Part shown: positions 8,190-18,400 of the stretch, one piece after another
Layout of the letters: each line of letters begins with the position of its first letter
How positions within the stretch are numbered: the stretch's first letter is position 1
Source of the DNA: Chitinophagaceae bacterium
GTDB taxonomy: Bacteria > Bacteroidota > Bacteroidia > Chitinophagales > Chitinophagaceae
DNA: 64,000 nt
NCBI GenBank assembly: GCA_016715365.1
Contig: JADKAM010000001.1
Span: 1,426,001 to 1,490,000, forward strand
Reading direction: 5' to 3'
The notes under the pieces: generated by a model
Database searches by the model: none
Seen by the model: the letters and a program-made list of their open reading frames with translations, nothing else
Told to the model about the DNA's origin: nothing
Translations under genes and position numbers: made by a program

Positions 8190-9368
8190 ATGCGTTATCA
8201 CTCTTATTTAAATTCTGCAAAAACAATCATTGATTCATACAGGGGTGATGTGCCTTTTGCTGCTTTCTTAAAAAAATATTTTAACGCCCATAAAAAATAC
8301 GGTGGTAAGGACAGGAAACAAATTGCTGCACTCTGTTATAATTTTTACCGCCTGGGTAAAGCCCTGCCACAATTACCGGTTGAAGAAAAAATAATTGTGG
8401 CCGTATTTTTATGTGAAGAAAAAAGTAGTGATTTTTTACAGTTTCATAAACCGGAGTGGAATGAGATCATCACAAAACCGCTTGACGAAAAAATAGCCAT
8501 CGCAGGCTTTACAGCCGAAGATGTTTTTCCCTGGGCAGAAGAATTGAGCAGCGGTATAGATGCGGAACTTTTCAGGCATTCTTTTTTTAAACAGCCCGAT
8601 CTTTTTTTACGGATAAGGCCGGGTAATAAAGAAACCGTGGTTAAAAAATTGCAGGATGCCGGCATTGGCTTCGTGATGATCAATGATAATTGTATTGCAT
8701 TACCCAATTCAACGAAGATCGATAACCTGCTTGAAACAGATAAGGAAGTGGTGGTGCAGGACTTTAACTCACAACAGGTGTTGGATTTTTTTAAAGATGA
8801 AGCACGCCATATAGTGGATCCTGTTTCGGTTTGGGATTGTTGTGCTGCCAGTGGTGGTAAATCTATCCTGGCATATGATACCTTTTATGGCAAAATTGAT
8901 CTTACTGTTTCTGATATCAGGGAAAGCATTTTATCAAACCTAAAAAACAGGTTTGAAACCGCCGGCATTAAAAACTATAGATCATTTATTGCTGACCTGA
9001 CAGAAACCGACTCCCCACAGGGTCCGGCGGATCAACTTCCAACTCCCGACGCTCAACTCATCATCTGCGATGCACCCTGCACCGGCAGCGGCACCTGGAG
9101 CCGTACGCCTGAGCAATTGTATTATTTAAAAAGAAAAACCATTGATGTGTATGTGGCCATGCAGCAGCAAATTGTAAGCAACGTTATTCCGCACCTGCAA
9201 ACAGGTGGTTTGTTCATCTACATCACCTGCTCTGTCTTTAAAAATGAGAATGAAGACATGGTCAGCTTCATAACAAAAAAATTCCACCTGCAATTGCTGC
9301 AGATGGAATTATTAAAAGGTTATGATAAAAAAGCAGACTCGATGTTTGTCGCTGTGTTTGGCAAATAA
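8190..9368 (+). CDS. RsmB-like 16S rRNA m5C methyltransferase
   Basis: SAM-dependent RNA cytosine-C5 methyltransferase of the NOL1/NOP2/Sun family. The start MRYHSYLNSAKTII at 8190 is preferred over the ATG at 8109, whose extra 27 residues come from a dispersed repeat. This gives 392 residues. The N-terminal helical part (KYGGKDRKQIAALCYNFYRLG) resembles the NusB-like RNA-binding domain of RsmB. The SAM-binding motif is WDCCAASGGKS. The two catalytic cysteines are in CDAPCTGSGTWSR (motif IV) and YITCSVFKNENED (motif VI, TCS). Target position C967 is known for E. coli RsmB and is only inferred here. The gene is convergent with the S8 peptidase, leaving two bases between them. Confidence 0.85.
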   Translation: MRYHSYLNSAKTIIDSYRGDVPFAAFLKKYFNAHKKYGGKDRKQIAALCYNFYRLGKALPQLPVEEKIIVAVFLCEEKSSDFLQFHKPEWNEIITKPLDEKIAIAGFTAEDVFPWAEELSSGIDAELFRHSFFKQPDLFLRIRPGNKETVVKKLQDAGIGFVMINDNCIALPNSTKIDNLLETDKEVVVQDFNSQQVLDFFKDEARHIVDPVSVWDCCAASGGKSILAYDTFYGKIDLTVSDIRESILSNLKNRFETAGIKNYRSFIADLTETDSPQGPADQLPTPDAQLIICDAPCTGSGTWSRTPEQLYYLKRKTIDVYVAMQQQIVSNVIPHLQTGGLFIYITCSVFKNENEDMVSFITKKFHLQLLQMELLKGYDKKADSMFVAVFGK

Positions 9369-9370
9369 TA

Positions 9371-12016
9371 TTATTCGTGAAATAGTTTTTTAGTCACTGC
9401 TTTCTTATCATTTATAAGTACCGTAACATAATAAACACCCTTCGCCAGCCGCTTCATCGGTATGCTGTATGTTTGTCCGCCTGCCGATTGCTGATAACTG
9501 TAAGTATAAACCGATTGGCCTGCTGAATTATATACATAGAGGCCAACTTTAACAGCATTATTTCTTACCACCAAAACAGAAAGGATATCAGTTACCGGCC
9601 TGTCGGTTGGGCTGAAAGTTATCTGCTCGGCGTTTGGTGGTGTAACCACACCCGGACATGCCTGCTGACTGTTGGTAACGGTTACCAATGCAGTATCGGC
9701 GCAGCCAAAACTATTGGTTGCAATTAACTGGTAAACACCCGCTGTAAGCACTGCTGCAGGATTTGCAACGGCATTGCCGCCCAGGGTCCAGCTGGTTGTT
9801 AAACCTGCCGTTGAAAATAATGCAGTTAAGTTTCTGGTACTGTCTGTACATTTTGTTGTAGCCATATCTGCACCCAGTGCAGGTTTGGTATTGATGGTAA
9901 CATTTACCAGCGCCGTATCAGAGCAGCTGCTTGCATTGGTAGCAATCAGCTGATAGATACCAGCAATGCCCACAGCAGCAGGATTGGCAACTGAATTTCC
10001 TCCTAAAGTCCAGTTGGTAGTAAGTCCGGAAGTAACAAACAATGTAGTAAGATTAATGGTATTTCCGCTGCAGGCACTCACTGATTTGTCTGCGCCTACA
10101 TTCGGGCTAAAGCTTACCGTTACGGTGGCGGTATCGGCACAGCCACTGTTATTGGTTGCAATCAATTGGTATAAACCGGAAGCGGAAACTGCAGCCGGGT
10201 TTGCAACAGTATTTCCTCCTAAAGTCCAGTTGGTAGTAAGGCCTGCTGTTGTAAACTGTGTGGTAAGATTAACGGTTGAGCCATTGCAGGCCGCCACCGT
10301 TTTATCAACTCCTAAATTTGGCCTGGGTGTAAAATTGATCGTCATGGAGTCTAAATAAAAACTGGTATCAGCCGCAATATTCATTTTAAAACGGTATTTA
10401 ATACCGGTTGTTGGAAAGCTGCGCAGGTCATCTGTAAATGTAAAATTCCTGGATAAAAAAGCACCGGTAGATGTATGTGTGCTTACTGTTGAATAATTCA
10501 GATCAGCAGGTAATTTTCTTTCCACTACAATGCTAATTACCGAATCTGTTTTTGCAGAAAATTGTAAAGTAACGGCGCAGTTTGCCACCGCCGATTGCTG
10601 TGTATATAATTGTTTGATGAGTTTTACAAAAGCCTTTTTCATGTCAGGAATTCCGTAACCCACCCTGTCATCGGGGTTGGTTGCACGTGTTGCCGATTCC
10701 TGCATTACAGTAATGATACGCATATTATTTACTTCGGGAAAAGCCTGCCATAAACAGGTAGTAAGCCCGGCCATATTTGGACAGGCATAGGAAGTTCCGC
10801 TGCCAAAGCTGGGCTGGCCGGTTGATGGATTTGCAACGACCGCATTAACGCCAACGGCTGCAACGGCGGGTTTTATCTGCCCATCGCTGCTGGGGCCATA
10901 ACTGCTGAAGCCACCCACATTACCTGCAGTACTAACCGCACCCACAGCCATTACACTATCCGCATCAGAAGGCGTAATTAAAAAATGCCAGGAGCCATTG
11001 CCTTCATTACCGGCAGCAATCACGCATATAATTCCTTTTTTTGCAGCAAAATCGGCACCTTTGGCACTGATGGTTGAATTGCCATTTAAATGCGTAGCAT
11101 AAGTATAATTAAAAACAGGATTATCAAAAGTAAAATAGCCTAATGAAGTAGATGAAATATCAATCCCCAAACTATCTGCTCTTTCCATACCTGCTACCCA
11201 GTTCTGCTCTTCAATGGGGTATTCAGAATTTACATCTTCGGTTCGGTATAAATAAAAAGAAGTTTTGGGTGCCGTACCCATAAAAGTTCCCGGCATATTG
11301 GCGGCAATAGTGCTCAGGCAACTGGTACCATGGCTATTATCTTCATTAACGCTGGTATTACCGGTTACAAAATCCCAGGTGCCCAATACCTGGCCATTAT
11401 TGCGGATACTGTCGAATGTTGGAAGGGTTAAATAATTAAAAAAACCTGCATCCAGCACAGCCATATGCATACCCTGTCCACGAAAACCGCGGTTGTGTAA
11501 AAACTCGCCGTTATGCAAATGCACCTGCCCATAGCTTTGGCCGTAGTTGTAATAATCTGCCGCCACAGTATTTGAAGTATTGGGTCCGGGCGCTTCAGTT
11601 GTTACTGCATCTAATTTTTTATTTACCGGGTTATCACCTGCAGTATTAAAAGGTGCCACAGGCCCACTGCTTAATACAAAAGGAAACCCGTTTATTTTAG
11701 CCAGTGCCGCAGCATCCGTGGTTTGTATCAGCACCTGGTTAAGCCATTTGGATGTGTTGAGAATGGTTACTGCACCAGCCATGCGTATACTGTCGATATA
11801 TCTTGGTGTAATGGGCAGATCGGTTGAGTCGATGGCAATACTATACCTGGTTCTGCGGTCAATAGAGCGCTGGGTAAGGTATTGAATGGGGTTGCTTATA
11901 GTAAAAGGGTTGGTGCCTTTATCTTTTAAGCGGATGATGTATTTGGAAAATTGAGCGTAACTGTTGGTTTGTGCAGCAAATAATCCAATAAAAATGAAGA
12001 GTATAATTTTTTTCAT
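9371..12016 (-). CDS. Secreted subtilisin-like (S8) protease with Ig-like repeats and T9SS sorting domain
   Basis: An exported serine protease of 881 residues. It has a Sec signal (KKIILFIFIGLFAAQTNSYA), a propeptide-like region, and a catalytic domain with Asp189 (MAVLDAG), His229 (NSHGTSC) and Ser409 (GSGTSYACPNMAG), plus the oxyanion Asn in AAGNEGNG. After a beta-sandwich segment come three Ig-like repeats of about 72 residues (about 568-785), each with NWTLGG or SWTLGG and GxYQLIATN, closely alike. The C-terminus (about 800-881) is a type A T9SS sorting domain with GLYVYNSAGQ and RLAKGVYYVTV. The product should therefore leave through the SprA pore encoded 3.4 kb away. The substrate is unknown. 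A TAAATTTG promoter box lies 20 bp upstream. Confidence 0.92.
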   Translation of the reverse strand: MKKIILFIFIGLFAAQTNSYAQFSKYIIRLKDKGTNPFTISNPIQYLTQRSIDRRTRYSIAIDSTDLPITPRYIDSIRMAGAVTILNTSKWLNQVLIQTTDAAALAKINGFPFVLSSGPVAPFNTAGDNPVNKKLDAVTTEAPGPNTSNTVAADYYNYGQSYGQVHLHNGEFLHNRGFRGQGMHMAVLDAGFFNYLTLPTFDSIRNNGQVLGTWDFVTGNTSVNEDNSHGTSCLSTIAANMPGTFMGTAPKTSFYLYRTEDVNSEYPIEEQNWVAGMERADSLGIDISSTSLGYFTFDNPVFNYTYATHLNGNSTISAKGADFAAKKGIICVIAAGNEGNGSWHFLITPSDADSVMAVGAVSTAGNVGGFSSYGPSSDGQIKPAVAAVGVNAVVANPSTGQPSFGSGTSYACPNMAGLTTCLWQAFPEVNNMRIITVMQESATRATNPDDRVGYGIPDMKKAFVKLIKQLYTQQSAVANCAVTLQFSAKTDSVISIVVERKLPADLNYSTVSTHTSTGAFLSRNFTFTDDLRSFPTTGIKYRFKMNIAADTSFYLDSMTINFTPRPNLGVDKTVAACNGSTVNLTTQFTTAGLTTNWTLGGNTVANPAAVSASGLYQLIATNNSGCADTATVTVSFSPNVGADKSVSACSGNTINLTTLFVTSGLTTNWTLGGNSVANPAAVGIAGIYQLIATNASSCSDTALVNVTINTKPALGADMATTKCTDSTRNLTALFSTAGLTTSWTLGGNAVANPAAVLTAGVYQLIATNSFGCADTALVTVTNSQQACPGVVTPPNAEQITFSPTDRPVTDILSVLVVRNNAVKVGLYVYNSAGQSVYTYSYQQSAGGQTYSIPMKRLAKGVYYVTVLINDKKAVTKKLFHE

Positions 12017-12035
12017 GGTATGCGTTAATTAGATT

Positions 12036-12043
12036 CAAATTTA
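12036..12043 (-). promoter_or_regulatory. Bacteroidota -7 promoter box of the S8 protease gene
   Basis: On the minus strand TAAATTTG matches the TAnnTTTG consensus exactly. It implies a short leader of about 15 bases before the ATG at 12016. No clear -33 TTTG at proper spacing was seen. Confidence 0.5.
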
Positions 12044-12221
12044 CTAAATAGTACACAGTATTTGGCTAATACCGGGTTGACATTAAAATTTATGTCACGC
12101 GCAAAGCGGGTTTACAAATAAAAACAGACGCTGTCCAAATAGCCCCGGTTTCTACAACACTTCTACATGCTCAGTACAACCTGACAGCTTTTACAAAAGA
12201 CAAGAGCCCGGAATACTATTT

Positions 12222-12836
12222 TTAAAACTGAATTTGCAATGCTGTTAAACTATGATCAAACCTGCCATTTTTCAGTATTAAATTGCCACCCAATTTTGCA
12301 TCCAGTAAACCCGACATGCGGCCTGTAAAATTATTGGGGCCGATGGAATCAATCTGCATATCATGAAAGTATATGTTGCCGCTTCCTTTGGTGAAATTGG
12401 ATTGAGCTGAAGAAAATGTAAAATATCCATTTAAAGTATCCAGTGCCAAACGCTGGCCTTTAAGGGCAGATAATTCTTTGTACCCAAAAACTTTGGGAAC
12501 AGCCAGCACTAAACTAATATCTCCGTTAAGTATATTATTTGTAGTGGGATTAACATACCAGGTAAAAATTAAATTATCTTTTGGGCCACTTGTAATTTGC
12601 TTGGTTATGTATATTTCGTAGGTTGGACCCCCTAAAAATCCCCCTGTTTTTCGATCCCTTGTGCGCCAGGGTTCGTTTTGAATGTAGCCCGACATTAAAT
12701 TATTACCGGTGTTTGAAAATATGCCAAGCCCATTGGCCTGTGGATCGGCGTAAAATTCAGTTTGATTACAGCTAAACAAAATGTTGCTGAAAAAAAACAG
12801 CAAAGCAGCAAACAGTAAGTTGTTATTTTTTATCAT
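12222..12836 (-). CDS. Hypothetical lipoprotein
   Basis: The start MIKNNNLLFAALLFFFSNIL at 12836 is chosen because it gives a proper lipoprotein signal ending LFSC. The upstream ATG would add residues that belong to the end of the preceding gene. The mature part is about 180 residues, beta-rich, with no recognised catalytic motif (segments TYEIYITKQIT, GSGNIYFHDMQID, FTGRMSGLLDAKLGG). It overlaps the end of the upstream gene by 14 bp, so the two are translationally linked and probably act together at the envelope. Function unknown. Confidence 0.7.
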   Translation of the reverse strand: MIKNNNLLFAALLFFFSNILFSCNQTEFYADPQANGLGIFSNTGNNLMSGYIQNEPWRTRDRKTGGFLGGPTYEIYITKQITSGPKDNLIFTWYVNPTTNNILNGDISLVLAVPKVFGYKELSALKGQRLALDTLNGYFTFSSAQSNFTKGSGNIYFHDMQIDSIGPNNFTGRMSGLLDAKLGGNLILKNGRFDHSLTALQIQF

Positions 12837-13473
12837 GCTTATTTTTTGAAATAGGAACTGAATAGCCCACATTAAATGAGAACGGTACTAAAAATTTAAA
12901 TGAGTTGGGGTAATTTATATCTTCGTGTACAAAGCCACCAACCAGCAGTTGCGTAAATATTCTGCCGGTTTTATAATGACGCATATATTCTATTCCCCCA
13001 CTAGCATAAAAGCCCGTTTCTTTCACCGTTTTGTCAGGATTAAGAATGGTATAATTGGTTTTGTCGTAGCTGTAATCTACTTTTATTTGCTGATTGCTTA
13101 CACCCAGGTAACAGGTAAAAAACAATGAATTATTACTTGCTCTTCCCGCAAGTTTCAGCCGTTGACCAACCAGTAAAGAAAGCGCCGATGGTGAAATGAT
13201 TTTAATTGCGTCAACAGATACCGGTAATGTTGGGTTGGTAGTAAATGCTGCATCTGAATATCTATATGCTATTGGCCAGCTTCGCTGGCCCTGTAAGATC
13301 AATTCAAAACTGCGCCCCAGTTTCCAGGAAACGTTTATTGCAGAATTTATTTGCCGCAGCCTGCTGCCTTTATTCAAATCCTGCTGGTATCCAACAATGG
13401 GTTCTACATAAAACTGGGCATCGCAATGGCAAAAAAATAAAATACCCAGTAAGAGTGCAATTATCTTATTCAT
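12823..13473 (-). CDS. Hypothetical exported beta-barrel-like protein
   Basis: 216 residues with a Sec signal (MNKIIALLLGILFFCHCDAQ) followed by alternating amphipathic strands with aromatic ends (YVEPIVGYQQ, SLLVGQRLKLAG, FFTCYLGVSN, IFTQLLVGGFV, FSFNVGYSVPI). The pattern is that of a small outer-membrane beta-barrel of about eight strands, which is inference. It is the first gene of a two-gene unit with the overlapping lipoprotein downstream. I know no name for the family. Confidence 0.65.
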   Translation of the reverse strand: MNKIIALLLGILFFCHCDAQFYVEPIVGYQQDLNKGSRLRQINSAINVSWKLGRSFELILQGQRSWPIAYRYSDAAFTTNPTLPVSVDAIKIISPSALSLLVGQRLKLAGRASNNSLFFTCYLGVSNQQIKVDYSYDKTNYTILNPDKTVKETGFYASGGIEYMRHYKTGRIFTQLLVGGFVHEDINYPNSFKFLVPFSFNVGYSVPISKNKHDKK

Positions 13474-13583
13474 ATAGGTACAGATGTAAAATAGCTTATA
13501 ATTGCTGCTTATGTATTAATAAAAAAGTGCTTTTTATTAATACACTGTTATTGAAACAAACGCTATGCTTAAAACAAAAAACA

Positions 13584-14579
13584 TTAACTGTTATATGCCC
13601 ATTTCACCCAGGTAGCTCCCCAGGTAAAACCGCCGCCAAAAGCAGCCAGTATGATATTATCTCCTTTTTTCAGCTGGTTTTCCCATTCCCATAAACACAA
13701 GGGCAGGGTTCCGGCGGTAGTGTTGCCATATTTCTGAATGTTGATCATTACTTTTTCTTTGGGTAGCCCCATACGGTTGGCGGTGGCATCAATAATGCGC
13801 AGGTTGGCCTGGTGTGGCACCAGCCAGGCAATATCATCGGCTGTTAAATTATTACGCTCCATCAGCTCATAACTCACATCAGCCATGCCTTTTACGGCAA
13901 ACTTAAAAACAGACTGTCCTTCCTGGTACACATAATGTTCTTTGGCTAAAACGGTTTCAACCGTTGATGGTTTTACCGATCCGCCGGCTTTCATGTGCAG
14001 GAATTTGCTGCCGCTTCCATCGCTTTTTAAAATACTGTCTTTAACACCCAGGTCTTCTTCAACCTGTTCCAGCATAATTGCACCGGCGCCATCTCCAAAA
14101 ATAATGCAGGTGGTGCGGTCGCTGTAATCAATAATACTGCTCATTTTATCTACCCCAACTACCACTACATTTTTATACCTGCCGCTTTCAATAAATGCGG
14201 TGGCCGTAGTTACGGCATATAAAAAGCCCGAGCAGGCTGCCATGATATCAAACCCAAAGGCATTGGTGGCCCCCACCTTTTCGCAAATTATATTGGCCGT
14301 GGCCGGAAAAACCATATCAGGCGTAACAGTAGCACATATCAAACACTCAATATCTGAAGGGCTGATACCTCTTTTTTTGCACAGTTCAAGCACAGCGGGC
14401 ACGGCCAGGTCGCTGCTGCCTTTTCCTTCATCTTTTAAAATCCTTCTTTCCGAAATCCCGGTCCGGGTACGTATCCATTCATCGTTGGTATCTACCATTG
14501 TTTCCAGTTCTGCATTGGTAAGCCTGTACTCGGGTACATAACCACCAACTGCTGTAATGCCCGCATGTATTTTTTGCAT
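13584..14579 (-). CDS. fabH: 3-oxoacyl-ACP synthase III (FabH)
   Basis: Starts fatty-acid synthesis by condensing an acyl-CoA primer with malonyl-ACP. 331 residues, the usual length. Catalytic Cys116 is in MAACSGFLYA, His256 in VPHQANLR and Asn286 in YGNTTAGTLP (relatives usually have GNTSA). The N-terminal TNDEWIRTRTGISERR is characteristic of KAS III. In Bacteroidota this enzyme accepts branched primers, giving iso-fatty acids; that is family knowledge. Upstream lies an octamer-repeat array separating it from divergent ruvA. Many Bacteroidota carry several fabH paralogues, so this may not be the only one. Confidence 0.94.
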   Translation of the reverse strand: MQKIHAGITAVGGYVPEYRLTNAELETMVDTNDEWIRTRTGISERRILKDEGKGSSDLAVPAVLELCKKRGISPSDIECLICATVTPDMVFPATANIICEKVGATNAFGFDIMAACSGFLYAVTTATAFIESGRYKNVVVVGVDKMSSIIDYSDRTTCIIFGDGAGAIMLEQVEEDLGVKDSILKSDGSGSKFLHMKAGGSVKPSTVETVLAKEHYVYQEGQSVFKFAVKGMADVSYELMERNNLTADDIAWLVPHQANLRIIDATANRMGLPKEKVMINIQKYGNTTAGTLPLCLWEWENQLKKGDNIILAAFGGGFTWGATWVKWAYNS

Positions 14580-14648
14580 GAAAATCGCTGTTTTACTATA
14601 TAAAGTTTAATTTGATAACTATCGGTAAAAATAAGGAAAAAGTCGAAG

Positions 14649-14760
14649 GGTTTAAAGGTTTAATGGTTTAAAGGTTAAGGGTTTAAATGTTTCAAAGTGT
14701 ATACAGACTTACAAACCATTAAACGATATTAAATCTTTGAACGATTTAAACGATATTAAC
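14649..14760. repeat. Inverted pair of octamer repeat arrays
   Basis: The left arm is made of 8-bp units GGTTTAAA, GGTTTAAT, GGTTTAAA, GGTTAAGG, GTTTAAAT, GTTTCAAA. After about 15 bases the right arm carries the inverted form (on the minus strand units such as CGTTTAAA and TCGTTCAA). It lies between fabH and ruvA and has no open frame. It looks like the heptamer arrays elsewhere in the window but with a period of eight. Confidence 0.6.
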
Positions 14761-14811
14761 AGTTGCGGCTCGTAAAATATCCTTATTTTCGCTACTGACT
14801 GTTAATTAACT

Positions 14812-15396
14812 ATGTACGCATATTTGCAAGGAAAATTTACCTACAAAAGCCCGGCACAGGTTCATGTAGATGTTCATGGTGTTGGGTATGAAGTTAATAT
14901 CAGCCTGAATACATTTTCGCATATTCAAAACCTGGATGAAGGTAAATTATTTACCCACCTGCAGGTTAAGGAAGATGCGCATGTGTTATTTGGTTTTTTT
15001 GATAAGCAGGAAAAAGATATGTTTGTTCTTTTAACCGGCGTATCAGGTGTGGGTGCCGCTACCGCCAGGATGATGCTTTCGTCGCTAAGACCGGAAGAAG
15101 TGAGTTTGGCCATTGTGCAAAGCAACGTAAAGCTGCTGGAAGGTGTCAAAGGAATAGGAAAGAAAACAGCTGAAAGATTGGTTCTGGAATTAAAAGATAA
15201 ATTGAGCAAAATTTCGTTAGACGTAAATGTTTCTGCACACATGGGCAATAGTATGGGAACAGATGCGTTAAATGCGTTAACAGCTCTTGGTATCTCCAGA
15301 ACACAGGCAGAAAACGCTATCCAAAAAATTATCCGTGCCGAACCAACCGTATCGAATTTAGAAGACTTAATTAAAAAAGCCTTAAAAGCCATTTGA
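14812..15396 (+). CDS. ruvA: Holliday junction DNA helicase subunit RuvA
   Basis: Binds four-way junctions and loads the RuvB motor during recombinational repair. 194 residues, full length. The OB-fold N-terminal domain starts MYAYLQGKFTYKSPAQVHVD. Two helix-hairpin-helix motifs are seen in LLTGVSGVGAATARMMLSSL and LEGVKGIGKKTAERLVLELK, and the C-terminal RuvB-contact domain is about residues 145-194. It lies 29 bp before sprA on the same strand, a linkage I recall as common in Bacteroidota, so cotranscription is likely. ruvB is not in the window. Confidence 0.96.
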   Translation: MYAYLQGKFTYKSPAQVHVDVHGVGYEVNISLNTFSHIQNLDEGKLFTHLQVKEDAHVLFGFFDKQEKDMFVLLTGVSGVGAATARMMLSSLRPEEVSLAIVQSNVKLLEGVKGIGKKTAERLVLELKDKLSKISLDVNVSAHMGNSMGTDALNALTALGISRTQAENAIQKIIRAEPTVSNLEDLIKKALKAI

Positions 15397-15425
15397 CAAG
15401 AACGCTACGTTAATTCATTTACCGG

Positions 15426-18400
15426 ATGTTGCTTATTAGAAAACAAAACTCAAGACTGATTGGCTGTGTTGTATTGGCGTTAACGCTGTGTATGCTGCAT
15501 ACGAATACCGTTGTAGCCAACCCCCATCACTATTACGACCTTATTACTGTTGCTGACACAGTGCCTGTGAACAGCGGGCCATTGCCATATCCCATCAGAG
15601 ACCGCAGGGGCGATTTTGTTGGAGGAGAAAATAACCGCACCCTGGATCTGAAGACCCCTTCCAATATCAAGGATTCGGTTGTGTACGATCCCAAAACACG
15701 CCGCTATGTGGTGTATGAAAAAATTGGCACAAAATATTACCGTACCACTACCACATACAGCTTTGAAGAATACTGGAAAATAAGTGGCAAAAAGGCCGAG
15801 ACAGAATATTTTCAAAAGCGTTCCAATACCGTAAATATCCTTAACCGCGGAGGAATAAAACCAAAATTATCACTGTACGATAATTTGTTTAACCGCCTTT
15901 TTGGTAACGGTAAAATAACCATTACCCCGCAGGGAAATGTAGACCTTACAGCCGGTTACCAGGGACAGAATATTAAAAATCCAACCCTGCCCGAAAGGGC
16001 CCGTAAAAGCGGAGGCTTTGATTTTGACATGAACGCCCAGGTAAATGTGAATGCAGATATTGGCGGTAAATTAAAATTCCCCATCAACTATAATACCCTT
16101 GCCAACTTTGGACAGGATAACCAGCTTAAGCTGGATTATACCGGCCTGGATGATGAGATCGTTAAACGTTTTGAACTGGGTAATGTTTCCTTCCCCAGCC
16201 GCAGTACATTAATACCGGGTGCCCAACAGTTATTTGGTATTAAAACCACTTTGCAGTTTGGTAAACTGTTTATAACCGGTGTTATTGCCAATCAAAAATC
16301 GCAACGCCAGTCGGCTAACCTGGCCGGTGGTACCGCATCGCAGTTATTTGAGGTAAAGGCAGATGAATACGAAGAGAACCGCCACTTTTTACTGGGCCAG
16401 TATTTTAAACAGAACTATAATAAAGTAATGAGCAAATTACCTGCTATTACTGCACCCATACAAATTTTAAGACTGGAAGTTTGGGTTACCAACCGTAATG
16501 GTACCACTACCGAAACAAGAGATGTAGTTGGCCTGGCCAATTTAGGTGAAAGCGGTGGCCCTGTTGCAGGTATACCATCAAACGGCAGCAGCCCGTTATA
16601 TACAACCATCATTTCCGATCCGGGAAACAGAAACCCATCATTGGTTTTTAATAACCTGATCAATATTGGTTTACAGCCTGTTCAGGATTTTGAAAAAACA
16701 TTTGCACGCAAACTCGATTCATCTCAATATATATTTAACCGCCAGGCAGGTTTTATTTCTTTAAGCCAGCCTTTACAAACAGATGAAGTACTGGGAGTTG
16801 CCTACCAGTATTCTTACAACGGTAAAATTTACCAGGTAGGTGAGTTTTCGCAGGACCTGCCACCAGACAGCACTTTAGCTACCCAGCGTATTTTATTTTT
16901 AAAATTACTGAAAGCAACATCACAAAGGCCCACCTTACCTATTTGGGATCTGATGCTGAAAAATGTGTATGCTATTGGTTATGGTACTTTAACACCCGCC
17001 GATTTTAAACTGGATGTATTGTACCAGGAACCCGGCCTTGGCTGGAAGCGTTATGTTCCGTTTGGGAATAAGAACCAGGGTACGCCCATCATATCACTTA
17101 TTAACCTGGACCGGTTGAACAACCAGCTTGATCCGCAACCGGATGGTGTATTTGATTATGTGGAAGGGTTTACGGTTTACTCTCAATACAGCCGGGTTAT
17201 GTTCCCGGTGCTGGAACCTTTTGGTCGTGACCTTGCTGTAGGCATTTATGCCGATACCAGCCTGGTGCCCAATATAAAAGACAGTTTGTTTTATGCCCTG
17301 TACGACTCCATAAAAGCCGTGGCACAGCAATATCCAAACTTAAACAGGTTTGTTTTAAAAGGCTCGGCCAAAATTTCGGGCTCGGCCGATATCAGTATCG
17401 GGTATAATATTCCCAAGGGTTCGGTAACCGTATCAGCCGGTGGCAGGGTATTAATTGAAGGTATTGATTATGATATCAACTACGACCTGGGAACCATTAA
17501 AATAACCAATTCGGCTATTATCAATTCGGGTATTCCGGTACAGGTAAATTATGAGAACAATGCCTCATTTGGCCTGCAGCAAAAAAGCTATATGGCCCTT
17601 CGATGGGATTATATGGCCAAGAATACGGTGAAAGAGCAACTCTCCATTGGTGGTACCATTGTACGTTTAAGTGAAAGGCCTTTCTTCAGTAAAGTGAGTT
17701 ACGATAACAGCACTTCAGGCGGCACCAACGAACCCATACGCAACAGTATGTATGGCCTTGATGTGAATTACAGAAAAGATATTCCCAGGCTAACCAAGTT
17801 GTTGGATAAACTGCCTTTTTATAAAACAACAGCACCATCTGCCATTAATGTTTTTGCCGAAGGTGCTTATTTAAAACCCGGCCATGCGCCACAGATAGGC
17901 AAGGGATCTAAAGGCATTATTAATATTGATGATTTTGATGGAACACAATCAGGGTACGACCTGCGCTTTCCACCTATCAGCTGGGCGATTGCATCGGTAC
18001 CTTTAAATGCTACAGACCGGAACGGGAATATTCTTTTTCCGGAAGCCACATTCAACGACAGCATTATTTCCGGAAGAAACCGTTCAAAAATTGGCTGGTA
18101 CCAGATTGAACCCACATTACAACAATACAAAGGCCCCAATAACCCATACTCAAATGATCGTGTGGAATTGAGCGACCCCAGGGTAAGGCAGGTTTACCAG
18201 CGTGAAATTTTTCCGCAAAGAACAACCGGCTTTGGAGAGAGTTTGCTTACGACATTCGACCTGGCCTATTTTCCAACAGACAGGGGGCCTTATAACTACG
18301 ATGCTGCTCCCGGCAGTGTAAATACCAACGGAAAATTAAATAATCCTAAAACACGCTGGGGCGGCCTGATGCGTAGCATTGACCAGCCCGATTTTGAAAC

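Noticed and set aside
9966..10358. Plus-strand open frame of 130 codons opposite the S8 protease
   Set aside because: It lies antisense to the Ig-like repeats and is open because of their repeated codons; it has no signal, motif or ribosome-binding context.
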